A DNA stretch of 64,000 nt, from NCBI GenBank assembly GCA_002005505.1, contig MVGU01001258.1, positions 85,001 to 149,000 of the forward strand. The letters are read 5' to 3'. Source of the stretch: Botryococcus braunii. Lineage: Eukaryota; Chlorophyta; Trebouxiophyceae. The number at the start of each line of letters is the position of its first letter. Position 1 is the stretch's first letter. Shown one piece after another: positions 10,171-20,780 of the stretch. A program made the position numbers and the translations under genes. The notes under the pieces were generated by a model. That model did no database searches, was not told the origin of the DNA, and was given only the letters and a program-made list of their open reading frames with translations.

Positions 10171-10646
10171 TGTGATGGAATGTAGGGATTTCCCGGCATT
10201 TCTGGACATTTCCCTTACCCCCTAGCCTAGGCGCACATGTGGCGCACATGTCGTACGAGCAACGCGAGTACGCACGTGCCTAGCGTCTAGCCTTGGCTTC
10301 CTAGCCGTCGAATTCCATTGGATAGTTATGGACGTTACTCTCATAGTAGGATTCTAGGATATTTTCTAGATACTATTGTAGAGGTTTGGTGGACTAGTGC
10401 GCTACCATTGGAGGAACGTGAACACACGATCACGAACCACGGGAAGGAACGGATAGAGACGTAAGCCACGGGAAGACACGCACTCAGGTAATTTGGAAGC
10501 TTAGTAGACCACAAGTAGGGAGTGGAAGCTCCGTGAGGTGGGGGTTACTTGTAATTGGAAAGAGCGTCCAACTTGTCGGCCATCCGGCCTTGTCTCTCTC
10601 TCTCTCACAACTTGGAAATTCTCTCTAACTTGTGCATTCTACGACA
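10171..10646 (+). repeat. 3' LTR of gypsy B
   Basis: 476 bp, same as 3191-3666 with no difference seen by eye. Followed by the target duplication CCTGT at 10647-10651. Confidence 0.97.
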
Positions 10647-10651
10647 CCTGT

Positions 10652-11868
10652 TATGTGGAAGGAAGCCCTGGAGACAGCCTGCACCCTCCTAAATATGGGA
10701 CCCAGCACAGGCAGGCCCCTATCTCCCTGCGAAATGTTCATGGGATATAAGCCAGATGTATCCTTGCTGCGCACTTGGGGATGCCTTGCATTTGTGCACG
10801 TTCCTGACCAGCAGAGGGGGGCCTTTGCACCGAAGGCTGTGGCTGGGATGTTCACTGGTTACTCTCCAGTGTCAAAGGCATATCGTATCTATATGGGGGG
10901 GGGGATCTGGAGAGAGAGCAGAGATGTTCAATTTGTGGAACACATTCGAGGAGCTACTCGGGTGGGAATGGCTGTTCTCCCTGACCAGCCTCAGCAGTTT
11001 TCATACCCTGAAGACTTATCAGGGCAATTGCACAGCAGCAATCCAGTGATGCCATTGTCACAGCGTAGTATGCAGAACCAGACTGTCAGCAGCCCATGCT
11101 CCAGCAGTAGACCTGACAGCTCCTTCCCGGTACCCTCTGACCAGGCTGCAACGGAGCCTGATAGTCAGGGGAAGCCTTCCCAAGAGGAGGGCATTCTCAT
11201 TGTGTCTCCCGAAGCAAGCACGGGAGAGCATCAGCCGGACCTGGATCAGTCCGGGGCTCTGGACGCTATTCAACGACTGGCGCGAGGATGTGCAGACAGC
11301 GGACAACATCATCAGACTTTAGAGCGAATACAGCAGTCACTGCGTAACACGCATCCGGCTACTACCATCCCGCCTCCGGACGGACTGTCGCGGGCTCAAC
11401 GCTATGAGCAACGAACTGCGGCTCGAGATATCCTGCTGGCACAGGATAAGGGAGAGAGCTGTGAGCGAGAGGGGAGGACTGAAGGTGACACAGAGTCACA
11501 GGGACCAGGGGAAGCGCAGGAATTGGGGCAGGACACCGAGAGACCTGCTTCACTTGTAAGAGATGAGAGGGGGGCAGTCTCTGATCAGACTGCAGATGGT
11601 CCAAGTGAGCTGAGATGTATGGGTGGGACCTGCTCAGTGCCTGAGAGAAATGTTAGCGATGAGAACTCTATCAGTGATGCCCAAGGACAATGTGGTGCCA
11701 GCCACGCAAGTGTGGGCCATGCATGGGAGTGTGCTGCTGGGCCTGCGCCCCAGCGCTCATGTCTAGTGGGCAGCAGACAGAGAGAGAGAGAGACATGGGC
11801 ACAGCAGCAAGATAGACCAAGTGCTCATGCAATGCAGAGTGGTTCACATGTCTGTGAGAGTCCTGACG
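10652..11868 (+). pseudogene. gag-pol: copia A integrase C-terminus and linker (second segment)
   Basis: Resumes the copia A frame exactly after the B target duplication (VMWKEALETA, typical copia integrase). It includes the conserved GYKPDVSLLRTWGC and GMFTGYSPVSKAYRIY motifs, then a long low-conservation Ser/Gln/Glu-rich linker toward the reverse transcriptase. No stop codon occurs until gypsy C interrupts it at 11869. The first base of the next codon lies at 11868 and is completed at 16231. Confidence 0.92.
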
Positions 11869-12216
11869 TGTAGCGATCGGGGAGATAGGCTCGAGGATCG
11901 AGGCCTCGTATCGATCAGCGATCCGGAACAATCCGATAGAACCGAGACTGTACATCGGTGGTCCGAACCGGGCGTGGGTCCCCAGGCAGGTCCTGATGGT
12001 CTCGAGGCTCTGGTGCCTCGGGATTGACAATCCCGAGGCATAGCGGAGCTCTCGAGGGGATTTCCGGAGGGCTCGAGGCTGGAGGCCGAGCTATATAAAG
12101 GGAAATCCCTAGGCGAAGGGTCATTCCTTGCCGAACCTATAGTAATATCATTAAGAGAGTGACTTCAATTGCCTATTGATTACTTATTTGTTTAATTGAC
12201 TTCCGCTGGTGTTACA
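11869..12216 (+). repeat. 5' LTR of gypsy C with TATA box
   Basis: 348 bp, TGTAGCG...GTTACA. Contains CTATATAAAG at 12091-12100, a good core-promoter TATA, and several CTCGAGG / CCTCGAG-like dyads in the upstream U3. Confidence 0.95.
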
Positions 12217-12219
12217 GCT

Positions 12220-12231
12220 TGGTATCGGCGA
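12220..12231 (+). promoter_or_regulatory. Primer-binding site of gypsy C
   Basis: TGGTATCGGCGA, 3 nt after the LTR, identical to that of B, E, M and the TRIM. Confidence 0.85.
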
Positions 12232-15200
12232 ACATGACGTGGTGATGAGCTATCCAGCTCGTACCATTACTCTGACAGTTAATGGGGACCCAGTGGTACT
12301 TACACCAGACACGTGTTCCACACCTCCTGTGGCAGTAATTAACGCGGTGCAGGCAAGAAGGGCAATTCGAAAAGGAGCCCTTGGGGTCTTGGTGCAGCCT
12401 GACTTCCTGTCCGCGGTTGGGGCAGATGATGTAATTAAGCTTGATGATCCAAATGTTGCCAATTTGTTGAAGGAATTTCATGATGTTTTTCCTGATGAAT
12501 TGCCTTCTCAATTGCCTCCTGATAGGGGAGTAACCCATGCGATTCCCATTCCAGATGGACAGGTTCCCCCTGTCAAGCCAATGTACAGGTTGTCTCCCGT
12601 GGAGCGGGAGGAAGTGACCAAAACATTGCAGGAGCTATTGGAAAAAGGGTTTATTGAACCCAGTTCTTCCAATTTTGCGAGTCCAATTCTGTTTGTGAAA
12701 AAGAAAGATGGGACTCTGAGGATGGTAATTGATTACAGGGGTGTAAACAGATTGACTCTGAAAAATAAATTTCCACTTCCACGAATTGATGATTTGCTTG
12801 ATCAATTGTCTGGTGCTAACGTGTTTTCTGCTTTCGGGGTACCATCAGATCAGGATCACGGATGAAGATGTACCGAAGACTGCATTTCGTACGCCACAAG
12901 GCCTTTTCCAGTTTAAGGTATTGCCTTTTGGGTTGACTAATGCCCCAGCTACCTTCCAGGCTGTCATGAATAAAGTCCTCGCCCCTCTTCTTGGCAAGTG
13001 CGTGGTTGTCTATATGGACGACATTCTTGTCTTTAGTAAGAATCGAGAGGAACATGTCGAGCATTTGCGTGCAGTTTTGGCCCTTTTGAGGGAACACCAA
13101 CTGTTTTGCAAGTTGAAGAAGTGCGCTTTCTTCATGCACGAGGTCGCTTTTCTGGGTCACCTGGTCAGTGGGGCAGGCGTGCGGGCGGACCCCGCAAAGG
13201 TTAAGGCAGTTATGGATTGGCCTTCTCCACGAAATGTTCACGATCTTCGTTGCTTTCTGGGATTAACTAACTATTTCAGAAAGTTCATCCAAGGTTACGC
13301 CTCTATGTCACGCTGTTTGACTAATCTGTTCAAAAAGGGCGTCGCCTGGCGTTGGTCTGAGGAATGCGCAGCGAATTTCACGAGGTTGAAATCTGCGTTG
13401 GCATCCGCGTCTATACTCCGCATCCCTGATTTAAATCGGCCCTTTGAGGTAATCTGCGACGCGTCTGGTTTCGCCCTGGGCGCAGTTCTTCTTCAAGAAG
13501 GTGCCCCCGTCGCTTTTGAGTCACGTGCTATGACTCCTGCAGAGCAGAATTACCCGGTTGGCGAGCAGGAACTCCTCGCTGTTGTGCATGCACTCACTCT
13601 TTGGAGGTGTTACCTCGAAGGCGTGCATTTCCGTGTTATCACAGACCACAACCCCAATACTTTCTTGCCTACCATGCACACCCTTTCTCGTCGTCAAGCT
13701 CGTTGGAGCGAGTTTCTTCAACGTTTTGACTTTGAGTGGCAATATCGACCGGGGCGTACTAATTGTGCTGATCCTCTCTCTCGCCGGCCTGCGCTCCTCA
13801 ATAGTATCCGCACAGCTTTGCGCTCTGCGTCTAAGGGGGGGAGGCAGCAGGAGGGGGCTCCATCTCAAGGTCCTGGCATCTTGCAAAGTTGGAGTTGGGG
13901 CACACCCGAGTTGATTGAGAAGCTACAAGTAGTCGAGCTTCCGGATGATGACAAAACTGAAGGGTTGTTTAACGAAAATGGGCTGTGGTGGTTCAAAGGG
14001 AATGATGGCGTCCACCGCGCATATGTGCCACAAGGGCAAGGGATTCGGGAAGAAGTCATTGCGGCTTTCCATGACCGAGAGATTGCCGGGCACTTCGGAG
14101 TGAGAAAAACCTTGAAGGCGGTGCAACGAGGATTTTATTGGCCAAAGATGGACCAAGATGTTCAACGGTATGTTTCCTCGTGTGACTCCTGCCAGAGGAA
14201 TAAGCCTCTCGTAGGAAGGCCACAAGGTGTGCACACTCCCCTTCCCATCGCGGACACCCCTTGGGAGAGCGTTTCCATGGATTTTGTGACTGCTTTGCCT
14301 CGTTCGAAGAAGGGACATGATGCAGTACTTGTGGTGGTGGACCGTTTTACAAAGATGGTGAAGTTCATTCCCACTACGATAACGGTGACGGCCGAGGGTG
14401 CGGCGCGCTTGTTCTTTGATAATGTCTTTCGCACGATGGGCATGCCGAAAGAGATCATATCAGACCGTGACCCGCGTTTTACGGGTAAGTTCTTCAGGGC
14501 GCTCTGTAAACTAATGGGGACAAAGCAAAGTTTCTCGTCAGCTTTTCATCCTCAGAGTGATGGACAGACTGAGAGGACTAACCGGGTGTTGGAAGATGCA
14601 TTGCGGCACTTTGTGGCTCCCGACGGGACTGATTGGGATGAGCATTTGTCATCCATTGAGTTTGCCGTGAACAATGCTTATCAGGAATCCACACAAAACA
14701 CACCCTTCTACCTCAATTATGGTAGGCATCCTAGAGTCCCCGGGCACCCAGAATTCCCTTCAAAGGTGCCTGAAGCGCAAGGATTTGAAGAACGTTATCA
14801 GCAGCTATGGAAAAGAGCCAAACAGTGCTTGCAAGCTGCGGTGGATAGGCAAAAGGCCTACGTGGATAAACACAGAGTTCCCATGTCATTTGTCGAAGGT
14901 GAACAAGTGTTATTGGCTACTAAGAATGCTCAGCCAAAGAATGTGTTGGGGAAGAAGCTCTTGCCTAAATGGATGGGTCCTTTCACGATTGTGGGGAAAG
15001 TGAATGAAGTGGCGTATCGCCTTGATCTTCCAGAGACCCTCAAATGGCATAATGTTTTCCACGTCTCTTTACTCAGGAAATACATTGATGGGGGTCGTGT
15101 GCAACCTCCCCCGCTGCCGGAGATCGTGGCGGGCGAACCTGAGTACCATGTTGAGAAGGTGTTGGCACACCGACTCGTGGGACGAAACATGGAGTTCCTG

Positions 15201-15368
15201 ATCAAATGGAAGGGATATGCACAGGAACATAACAGCTGGGAACCAGCTGTGGCTATTTTAGAAAACTGTGAGAATTTGGTCAATGAATATTGGAGTCAGT
15301 CAGGGACTCGGCCGACAGGGTCTGCGCACGGTCGCGTACGTGGCAGGACTGGGCGCCCAACCCAGTGA
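12232..15368 (+). pseudogene. pol: Truncated, frameshifted Pol of gypsy C
   Basis: Starts within the protease-RT spacer ([17 protein letters not shown]) with no Gag and no DTGA protease motif. Frame 1 covers the RT N-terminus ([35 protein letters not shown]) and breaks at about 12830, where about 11 bp are missing between short GCTT repeats just before SGYHQ. Frame 2 continues to 15368: RT VVVYMDDILVFSK, RNase H VICDASGFALGAVLLQ, integrase HHCC (CDSCQRNK) and DDE core (SMDFVTALPRS, ISDRDPRFTGKF, HPQSDGQTERTNR), and a C-terminal chromodomain (FLIKWKGYAQEHNSWEP). It belongs to a different gypsy lineage from B. Probably no functional RT is made. Confidence 0.93.
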
Positions 15369-15877
15369 GGAGGCTGCGCGGGGCTATCCCCGGGGCCACA
15401 GGGGCACCTGAAACTCACCTGTCTGGAAGGCCTTGAGGTAACTTGACCAGTTACCCACGTTTTTAAATCCAAATTGCTCAGAGAGACAGTTACCTAGCAC
15501 TCTGAATAGACTGCAGGGATAGCCGTTGGGCCGAGAGTAACCAATCTCTCATCGATGCTGATGCAAGTGAAGTTTTGGCAAAAGGGGACGCCCTCGAGCT
15601 AATTCGACACGGTTGCTAGCATGCTACCTTCTGTATGCACACTACAGGGTAAGTACAGAATGGCTATACATGCCATTGATGGATATTTAAGGTTGTGCTA
15701 ATGGTCCCCCAGGCAATGGTAAGTCCTGGAGTACAACCCCTGACCGTCTCGCGTTTGGAAGATTTTCCTGCGGGCATAATGTTGTAGAGCGAGTGTGGAG
15801 CTCTATCAGGACTGCGTTCAGAGACCAATGATTGCTTCCAGTTGCCGAGGGCGGCAACCCTCTTGGTGGGGAGGAGC
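15369..15877 (+). other. 3' non-coding region of gypsy C
   Basis: 509 bp after pol with no ORF of note. A purine-rich GGTGGGGAGGAGC at 15865-15877 is the likely plus-strand primer tract. Confidence 0.7.
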
Positions 15878-16225
15878 TGTAGCGATCGGGGAGATAGGCT
15901 CGAGGATCGAGGCCTCGTATCGATCAGCGATCCGGAACAATCCGATAGAACCGAGACTGTACATCGGTGGTCCGAACCGGGCGTGGGTCCCCAGGCAGGT
16001 CCTGATGGTCTCGAGGCTCTGGTGCCTCGGGATTGACAATCCCGAGGCATAGCGGAGCTCTCGAGGGGATTTCCGGAGGGCTCGAGGCTGGAGGCCGAGC
16101 TATATAAAGGGAAATCCCTAGGCGAAGGGTCATTCCTTGCCGAACCTATAGTAATATCATTAAGAGAGTGACTTCAATTGCCTATTGATTACTTATTTGT
16201 TTAATTGACTTCCGCTGGTGTTACA
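15878..16225 (+). repeat. 3' LTR of gypsy C
   Basis: 348 bp, no difference from 11869-12216 seen. Followed by the target duplication TGACG. Confidence 0.96.
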
Positions 16226-16230
16226 TGACG

Positions 16231-18131
16231 GGACTGCAAACCGTCAGCCATGTGAGAGTGTGTCTGAGGAGGTGAATCGGAAGCCAAGACAGTGTGAGAA
16301 CTCCCCCAATTACAAGAGCTTTCCGAGAGGTACCTGTGTTTGGGAGGATGATGTGAGGGTGGCTGGCAGCAAGCTTGAGAGGGCAAGCTGCGAGTCTAAG
16401 AGAGAGAAAGAGCAGAGGGAGAGATCTGGATCTTTACCCACAGTCCCCACGTGCAGTGCGGCGACATTCAGCGAAAGAGTAGTGGATGAGAGTGAGGGTA
16501 AGAGTAAGCAAGATCAGGGGAAGCACACTGGGGTGCGTTTTGGGAAGATTAGTGTGCCTTCAAGTCTAAAGGAGGCCCAGCAGTCCCCACAGTGGGAATA
16601 CTGGAAGGCGGCAATGCAGGAGGAGCAAAACTCCTTAGATGCTCATGAGGTGATGGAGTTTGTTCCTAGACCTCGTGGGCACAAAGTCATCCCAGTTCAC
16701 TGGATTTTCTCAGTGAAAATGGATGCACACGGCAATGTGCTTAGGTTCAAGGCCAGGCTGGTGGCTCAAGGGTGTAGGCAAATTCCAGGAGTGGATGTGA
16801 TGGAGGTATTTGCTCCCACCAGCAGTTATGGGTCTAGAAGAGCTTTACTGTCAGTGGCTGCACAGGAGGGTCTTGAAATTCACCAGGTGGATGTCAAGAC
16901 TGCGTTTTTAAATGGTGAATTAGAGGAGGAGGTCTATGTCACACAACCTCCTGGGTTTGAGAATGGGGATGGGAACACTGTGTGTCGCTTGAAGAAGGCT
17001 CTGTATGGCCTGAAGCAAGCTCCAAGGGCATGGCATAAGACCCTTAATGAGAAGCTACATACCATGGGGTATGAGGTGTGCAAGAGTGATGCTGGGGTCT
17101 ATGTGAAATGTTCTGTGGGGGGAGGGAAATCCTTTGTGCTGATTTATGTTGATGATCTATTGATAGTTTCAAAGGGCATGAGTGAGATTGAGAGAGTGAA
17201 AGGATTGTTGAAGAAGGAGTTCACCATTCATGATTTAGGAGAGGTGAAAGATTTCTTAGGCTGCCAAGTGATGAGAGATAGAGAGAAAGGGTTGATTTCT
17301 TTGAGTTGCATCCCAAAGATTGATGCCTTAGTTGAGAAATTTGGGATGGATCTGGAGTCTGTGGGGCCTGACACCCCTATGACTAAGGATTTTGTGGCCA
17401 CACAGCGACCGATGTCCAAGGACAACAGTGCCAGCATTGGAGCTGGGAGTCCCTTACCACCAGGGCACAGATATTGTGAGCTGGTTGGGTCACTGTTGTA
17501 CATTGCAAACACCACAAGGCCTGATATTTCCCAGGCTGTGGGAGTGCTTTCCAGGTACAGGATTACTCCCACCACTGCTCACTGGAATGAAGCCATCAGA
17601 GTGTTGAAGTATCTGATGGCTACCAGGGATCTTGTGTTAGTACTTGGAGGGAAGGACACAGAGCTGGAGGGCTTTGTGGATGCAGATTATGGTGGTGATC
17701 AGGATCACAGGTTTTCCACTACGGGTTACGTAATTCGTGTGTTTGGAGGAGCTGTAGTTTGGGGAAGCAAGAAGCAGTCTGCAGTGGCCACATCCACTGT
17801 AGAGGCTGAGTTCATGGCGGCAAGTGCAGCTGTCAAGGAGGCAAATTGGATGAAGGGATTCCTTGAAGAAATTGGTATTTCTCCTTGGATTGTGAAGATC
17901 CACTGTGATAATCAGGGATGCATCAATCATCTCAGAAACCCAGTGTTCTCAAAGCATACCAAGCACATTGCAATCAGCTTCCATTTTGCTCGGGAAGCTA
18001 TTGCATTGGGACAGGTGGATGTGAAGTACGTTCCATCTGCTAGGAATGTGGCAGATATATTTACCAAGCCGTTGACAAGGCAGGTATTTCAGGGCCATCG
18101 TGAGGCTCTAGGACTGGCCAAGTTTTTGTGA
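16231..18131 (+). pseudogene. gag-pol: copia A reverse transcriptase-RNase H (third segment)
   Basis: Frame resumes exactly after the C target duplication and stays open to TGA at 18129-18131. RT: WIFSVKMDAHGNV, FKARLVAQGCRQIPG, VDVKTAFLNGELEEEV, and the catalytic YVDDLL (nt 17144 onward). RNase H: VDADYGGDQDHRFSTTGYV, STVEAEFMAAS, CDNQGCINHLRNP and the terminal ADIFTKPL. All are typical of Ty1/copia. No stop or frameshift is seen, so copia A was coding-competent apart from the two insertions. Downstream lie a purine tract and the 3' LTR. Confidence 0.95.
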
Positions 18132-18139
18132 GGAAAAGT

Positions 18140-18149
18140 CAAGGGGAAG
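18140..18149 (+). promoter_or_regulatory. Polypurine tract of copia A
   Basis: CAAGGGGAAG immediately before the 3' LTR. The same AAGGGGAAG precedes the 3' LTRs of D (minus strand) and N. Confidence 0.85.
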
Positions 18150-18879
18150 TGTTATAATAGTGAAAGAACAGATTAGTGACTTTCCCTCAGAAGAGTAATA
18201 GTGGCCAGGCTTCCCTTAAAGCAATCAATGTGAACAATCTTAGAGGTAGAGTAATGGATGGCAGAACTCTAGAGTTCTGCCATAATTGATCTGGACTGAT
18301 TCCATTTTAGAAAGAGAGAGTAATGCAATTTGACGCGTTCTTGCAAGAAAGGATATAGGCAGCAGGCATGAAGGGCTCAGCACTTGTTCGGGACTGAAAG
18401 AGCACTCCGGGTGCTTATCTCTGATCAGTTGCCTCAAGTGTCAACACACAGTCGGGCTCTGCTTGCTCTCCTGCACACAGCAAGAGACCCGACCGAGCTT
18501 AACACCCTTCGTGCCGGGACATACAGGTGAAGTGCTGCATCTCAGTGTAACTTGCATGGACAATTGATTAGGAAGAGGTCTAGATAAGTGTATTAGAATG
18601 TTGCGAATGCTTGACTCATCGAACAATGGAAATGCGAACTATCTGTCGATGCTTAGAAGAGGTAGTTTGAATTCCTTGACGTTGAGAGAGAGCAAGAAGC
18701 AATGTAATGACTTGTTTGGGACTGAAAGAGCACTCCGGGTGCTTATCTCTGATCAGTTGCCTCAAGTGTCAACACACAGTCGGGCTCTGCTTGCTCTCCT
18801 GCACACAGCAAGAGACCCGACCGAGCTTAACACCCTTCGTGCCGGGACATACAGGGAACATTACGCCCAGAATTGTACA
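18150..18879 (+). repeat. 3' LTR of copia A with internal 145-bp duplication
   Basis: 730 bp, TGTTATAATAG...TTGTACA. A 145-bp segment occurs twice (18382-18526 and 18710-18854, offset 328). The inner copy ends ACATACAG followed by GTGAAG (donor-like); the outer copy ends ACATACAG followed by a 25-nt tail to the LTR end. Confidence 0.93.
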
Positions 18880-19690
18880 TTAATCATGTTGTGTAGTCAC
18901 ACAACTGTCATGATTTCATGAGATGTCAATAAGATACTATGGAAATCTATTTGATTGAGTTGTTAATGAGATGATACTTCATGTGCTGTTGTGTGATATG
19001 TAGACAATTGTTTGCAAGAGTACGTACTAGGCATGGGCATATGTACGAAAAGTACTACACGCATACGTACGTATACTATGCATCAGGTTAGATAGTGAGC
19101 AATTGATAGTCACGGTGTTAAAGCCGTAGTTGAATATAATGGCCTTTGTAGTGCTTGGTCAACTGCATTTGACACTGACCTTATTTTCTAGACATCACGA
19201 TAATAGTAGGTCCCAGGGGACCAGTTGGCAAGTTGCAACTTGCTTATTCCTATGACTCTAGTCAAACTACAGATCACATGGTACTTCTTACTCGTACAAG
19301 ATCATGGTGATCAGATTCTCTAGCTGTACATCTTGTTGTCATAAGTTCACAGTGGCTAGTAGCCTGTTTGTGGCTCATAGCTGTTTGTGGCTCAGAGATA
19401 CCTACGGCTAGTAGAATGGAGATTGCCTTCATGTGTTCGATTCAGTACTTAAGAAATCTTATCAAGCAATCTCTTGATAAGAGTGGTCCTTGTCTGTGGC
19501 AATTAATCTTTCTTGATCACATCATTATTGTGAAGGGAAACTAGATTTCCTTTGCTGTAGACTGATCTCAATCAATTGAGTAGGATAATTGGTCTAGAAT
19601 GGAACGTTAATCCAACTTGGACTTGAACGCGTAGATTAGATTGGTCAGCAGAGTCTGGTTTAAGGCTTCGTGGTCGGGGCAGCGGGTCAG
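18880..19690. other. Non-coding DNA downstream of copia A
   Basis: AT-rich, with no ORF or retroelement motif. There is a perfect 9-bp inverted repeat CTTATCAAG / CTTGATAAG at 19458-19481. Its last bases (GGGTCAG) read as a possible 3' splice acceptor for the duplicated unit that follows. Confidence 0.5.
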
Positions 19691-20260
19691 ACATTCAATG
19701 GAGTTATATCTCCAAGCAAGCTTGCTAATAAAGCAAGCTTGCTATGTCTCACCTGCAAATCCTCTTGTTCGGCATGCTTGCTTAACTGCGTTAATTGCTA
19801 TAATAGCTTTCCACATGCCATTTAAACCGGTAAGCCCCGACTAATGAGAAGCGTGTATCACTTAGTCATTAATGATTCGTTAGCACCCAAAGCATTGACA
19901 AGAAGTGCTGGGACAGGTGATTGTGTGTATGTCGAATGACATCCTTCGTCTGTGAATAGTAAGAACATCGGGTTTGGGTTGCAGGTAAGAGTAGTCGGTT
20001 GTCGTACTTTTAGTTCTTAAACGTGAATGCCTAGATTCACTTACTTGTAACAGACATTCAATGGAGTTATATCTCCAAGCAAGCTTGCTAATAAAGCAAG
20101 CTTGCTATGTCTCACCTGCAAATCCTCTTGTTCGGCATGCTTGCTTAACTGCGTTAATTGCTATAATAGCTTTCCACATGCCATTTAAACCGGTGATTGC
20201 GTGTATGTCGAATGACATCCTTCGTCTGTGAATAGTAAGAACATCGGCTTTGGGTTGCAG
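19691..20260 (+). repeat. Duplicated exon-like unit; second copy lacks a GT-AG interval
   Basis: Copy 1: segment a (19691-19829), an 87-bp interval starting GTAAGC and ending ACAG (19830-19916), segment b (19917-19984). Then a 69-bp interval GTAAGA...AACAG (19985-20053). Copy 2: a (20054-20192) joined directly to b (20193-20260), then new sequence. Both intervals have canonical intron ends and copy 2 looks spliced. Segment a holds two perfect 12-bp palindromes AGCAAGCTTGCT (19715-19726, 19732-19743). No ORF spans it. It could be part of a copia-type LTR with the same repeat design, or a non-coding transcript unit. Confidence 0.7.
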
Positions 20261-20780
20261 AACCCACAGGAACAACCTCCGAAGTACATAGAAAGGGGCG
20301 TTGTTTCTGGTACAACCCCACCGAAAACCACCAACCAATCATTGGCACCGTCAAACTAAAGAAGGAGAACCCATGCCACTCTGCAGACAATGTAACAGTG
20401 TGAAGCCACGGGAAAAAAAGGGGGGGGGGAATGAAAAAAAAAACAACACACTCCCGCCGGGCAGTCACGTAAGCAAGGGCTTCTGGGATCCCTCCCGGTT
20501 TAAGGACTGCAGTGAGCTTAGTGGTAAATCATGTGTTCTCCCCATCCTAAGGAACAATTTCCTAAAATAACATTAGGAACTCCTAACCCTCCTTACTCCT
20601 TGGCTCTACAGAGGAAGGGGGAGGAATGCTCGGAGAGCTTGAAGAGAGGACCCATTTTCCTTCACGTAGGGACCCCTACTGGGGACTTGCCATCCTACCC
20701 TGCCTAAGTGTGAGAATTTGCATACAAGGGACACCGTCCCACAATGCTCAATTGATAGGCCTGAAGTGCATGGAGGTATC
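20261..20780. other. Non-coding flank between the duplicated unit and copia D
   Basis: No credible gene. Contains a G9 run and A-rich tract near 20420-20445 reminiscent of a polypurine tract. Its last five bases GTATC are the left target-site sequence of copia D. Confidence 0.5.

Larger units (their letters stand above)
3191..10646 (+). mobile_element. Ty3/gypsy chromovirus B, apparently intact
   Basis: Complete 7456-bp element with 476-bp LTRs (3191-3666 and 10171-10646) that I read as identical, starting TGTGATGG and ending CGACA. The target duplication CCTGT is perfect (3186-3190 and 10647-10651). A primer-binding site, separate gag and pol ORFs without stops, a C-terminal chromodomain and a purine tract before the 3' LTR are all present. 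It is inserted in the integrase of copia A. Identical LTRs with open ORFs make B the best candidate in this window for a recently active autonomous element. Confidence 0.96.
11869..16225 (+). mobile_element. Gypsy element C, gag-less deletion derivative with identical LTRs
   Basis: 4357 bp, with 348-bp LTRs (11869-12216, 15878-16225) that appear identical, and a perfect target duplication TGACG (11864-11868, 16226-16230). The primer-binding site is followed almost immediately by the end of the protease region, so all of gag and the protease active site are missing. RT has a small frameshifting deletion. It cannot be autonomous, yet zero LTR divergence implies a recent transposition, presumably with proteins supplied in trans. 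Confidence 0.94.
1..18879 (+). mobile_element. Ty1/copia element A, split by gypsy elements B and C
   Basis: Order PR, IN, RT, RNase H identifies Ty1/copia. The window opens inside the 5' LTR (1-462). The internal region runs from the primer-binding site at 463 to a purine tract at 18140, and the 3' LTR is 18150-18879. The internal region is cut by gypsy B (3191-10646) and gypsy C (11869-16225), each with its own 5-bp target duplication. With both insertions and one duplication each set aside, the gag-pol frame is continuous across both joints, about 1750 codons. The two LTRs differ at about one site over the 462 shared bases, so A was a young copy when hit. The 5' target duplication lies outside the window. 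Confidence 0.95.

Noticed and set aside
10980..11868. Long open stretch after copia A integrase as an env-like gene
   Set aside because: It is in frame with pol, low complexity, has no signal peptide or membrane segment, and matches the usual integrase-RT linker.
18382..18854. Regularly spaced repeats as a CRISPR array
   Set aside because: Only two long copies, inside an LTR of a eukaryotic retrotransposon.
19691..20260. The two 19.7-20.2 kb repeats as an LTR pair of a tiny element
   Set aside because: Only 69 bp lie between them, there is no primer site or purine tract there, and the difference between copies has intron-like ends.
20420..20445. G9/A-rich tract as a genuine polypurine tract of an extra element
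   Set aside because: No LTR start (TG) matching any LTR in the window follows it.
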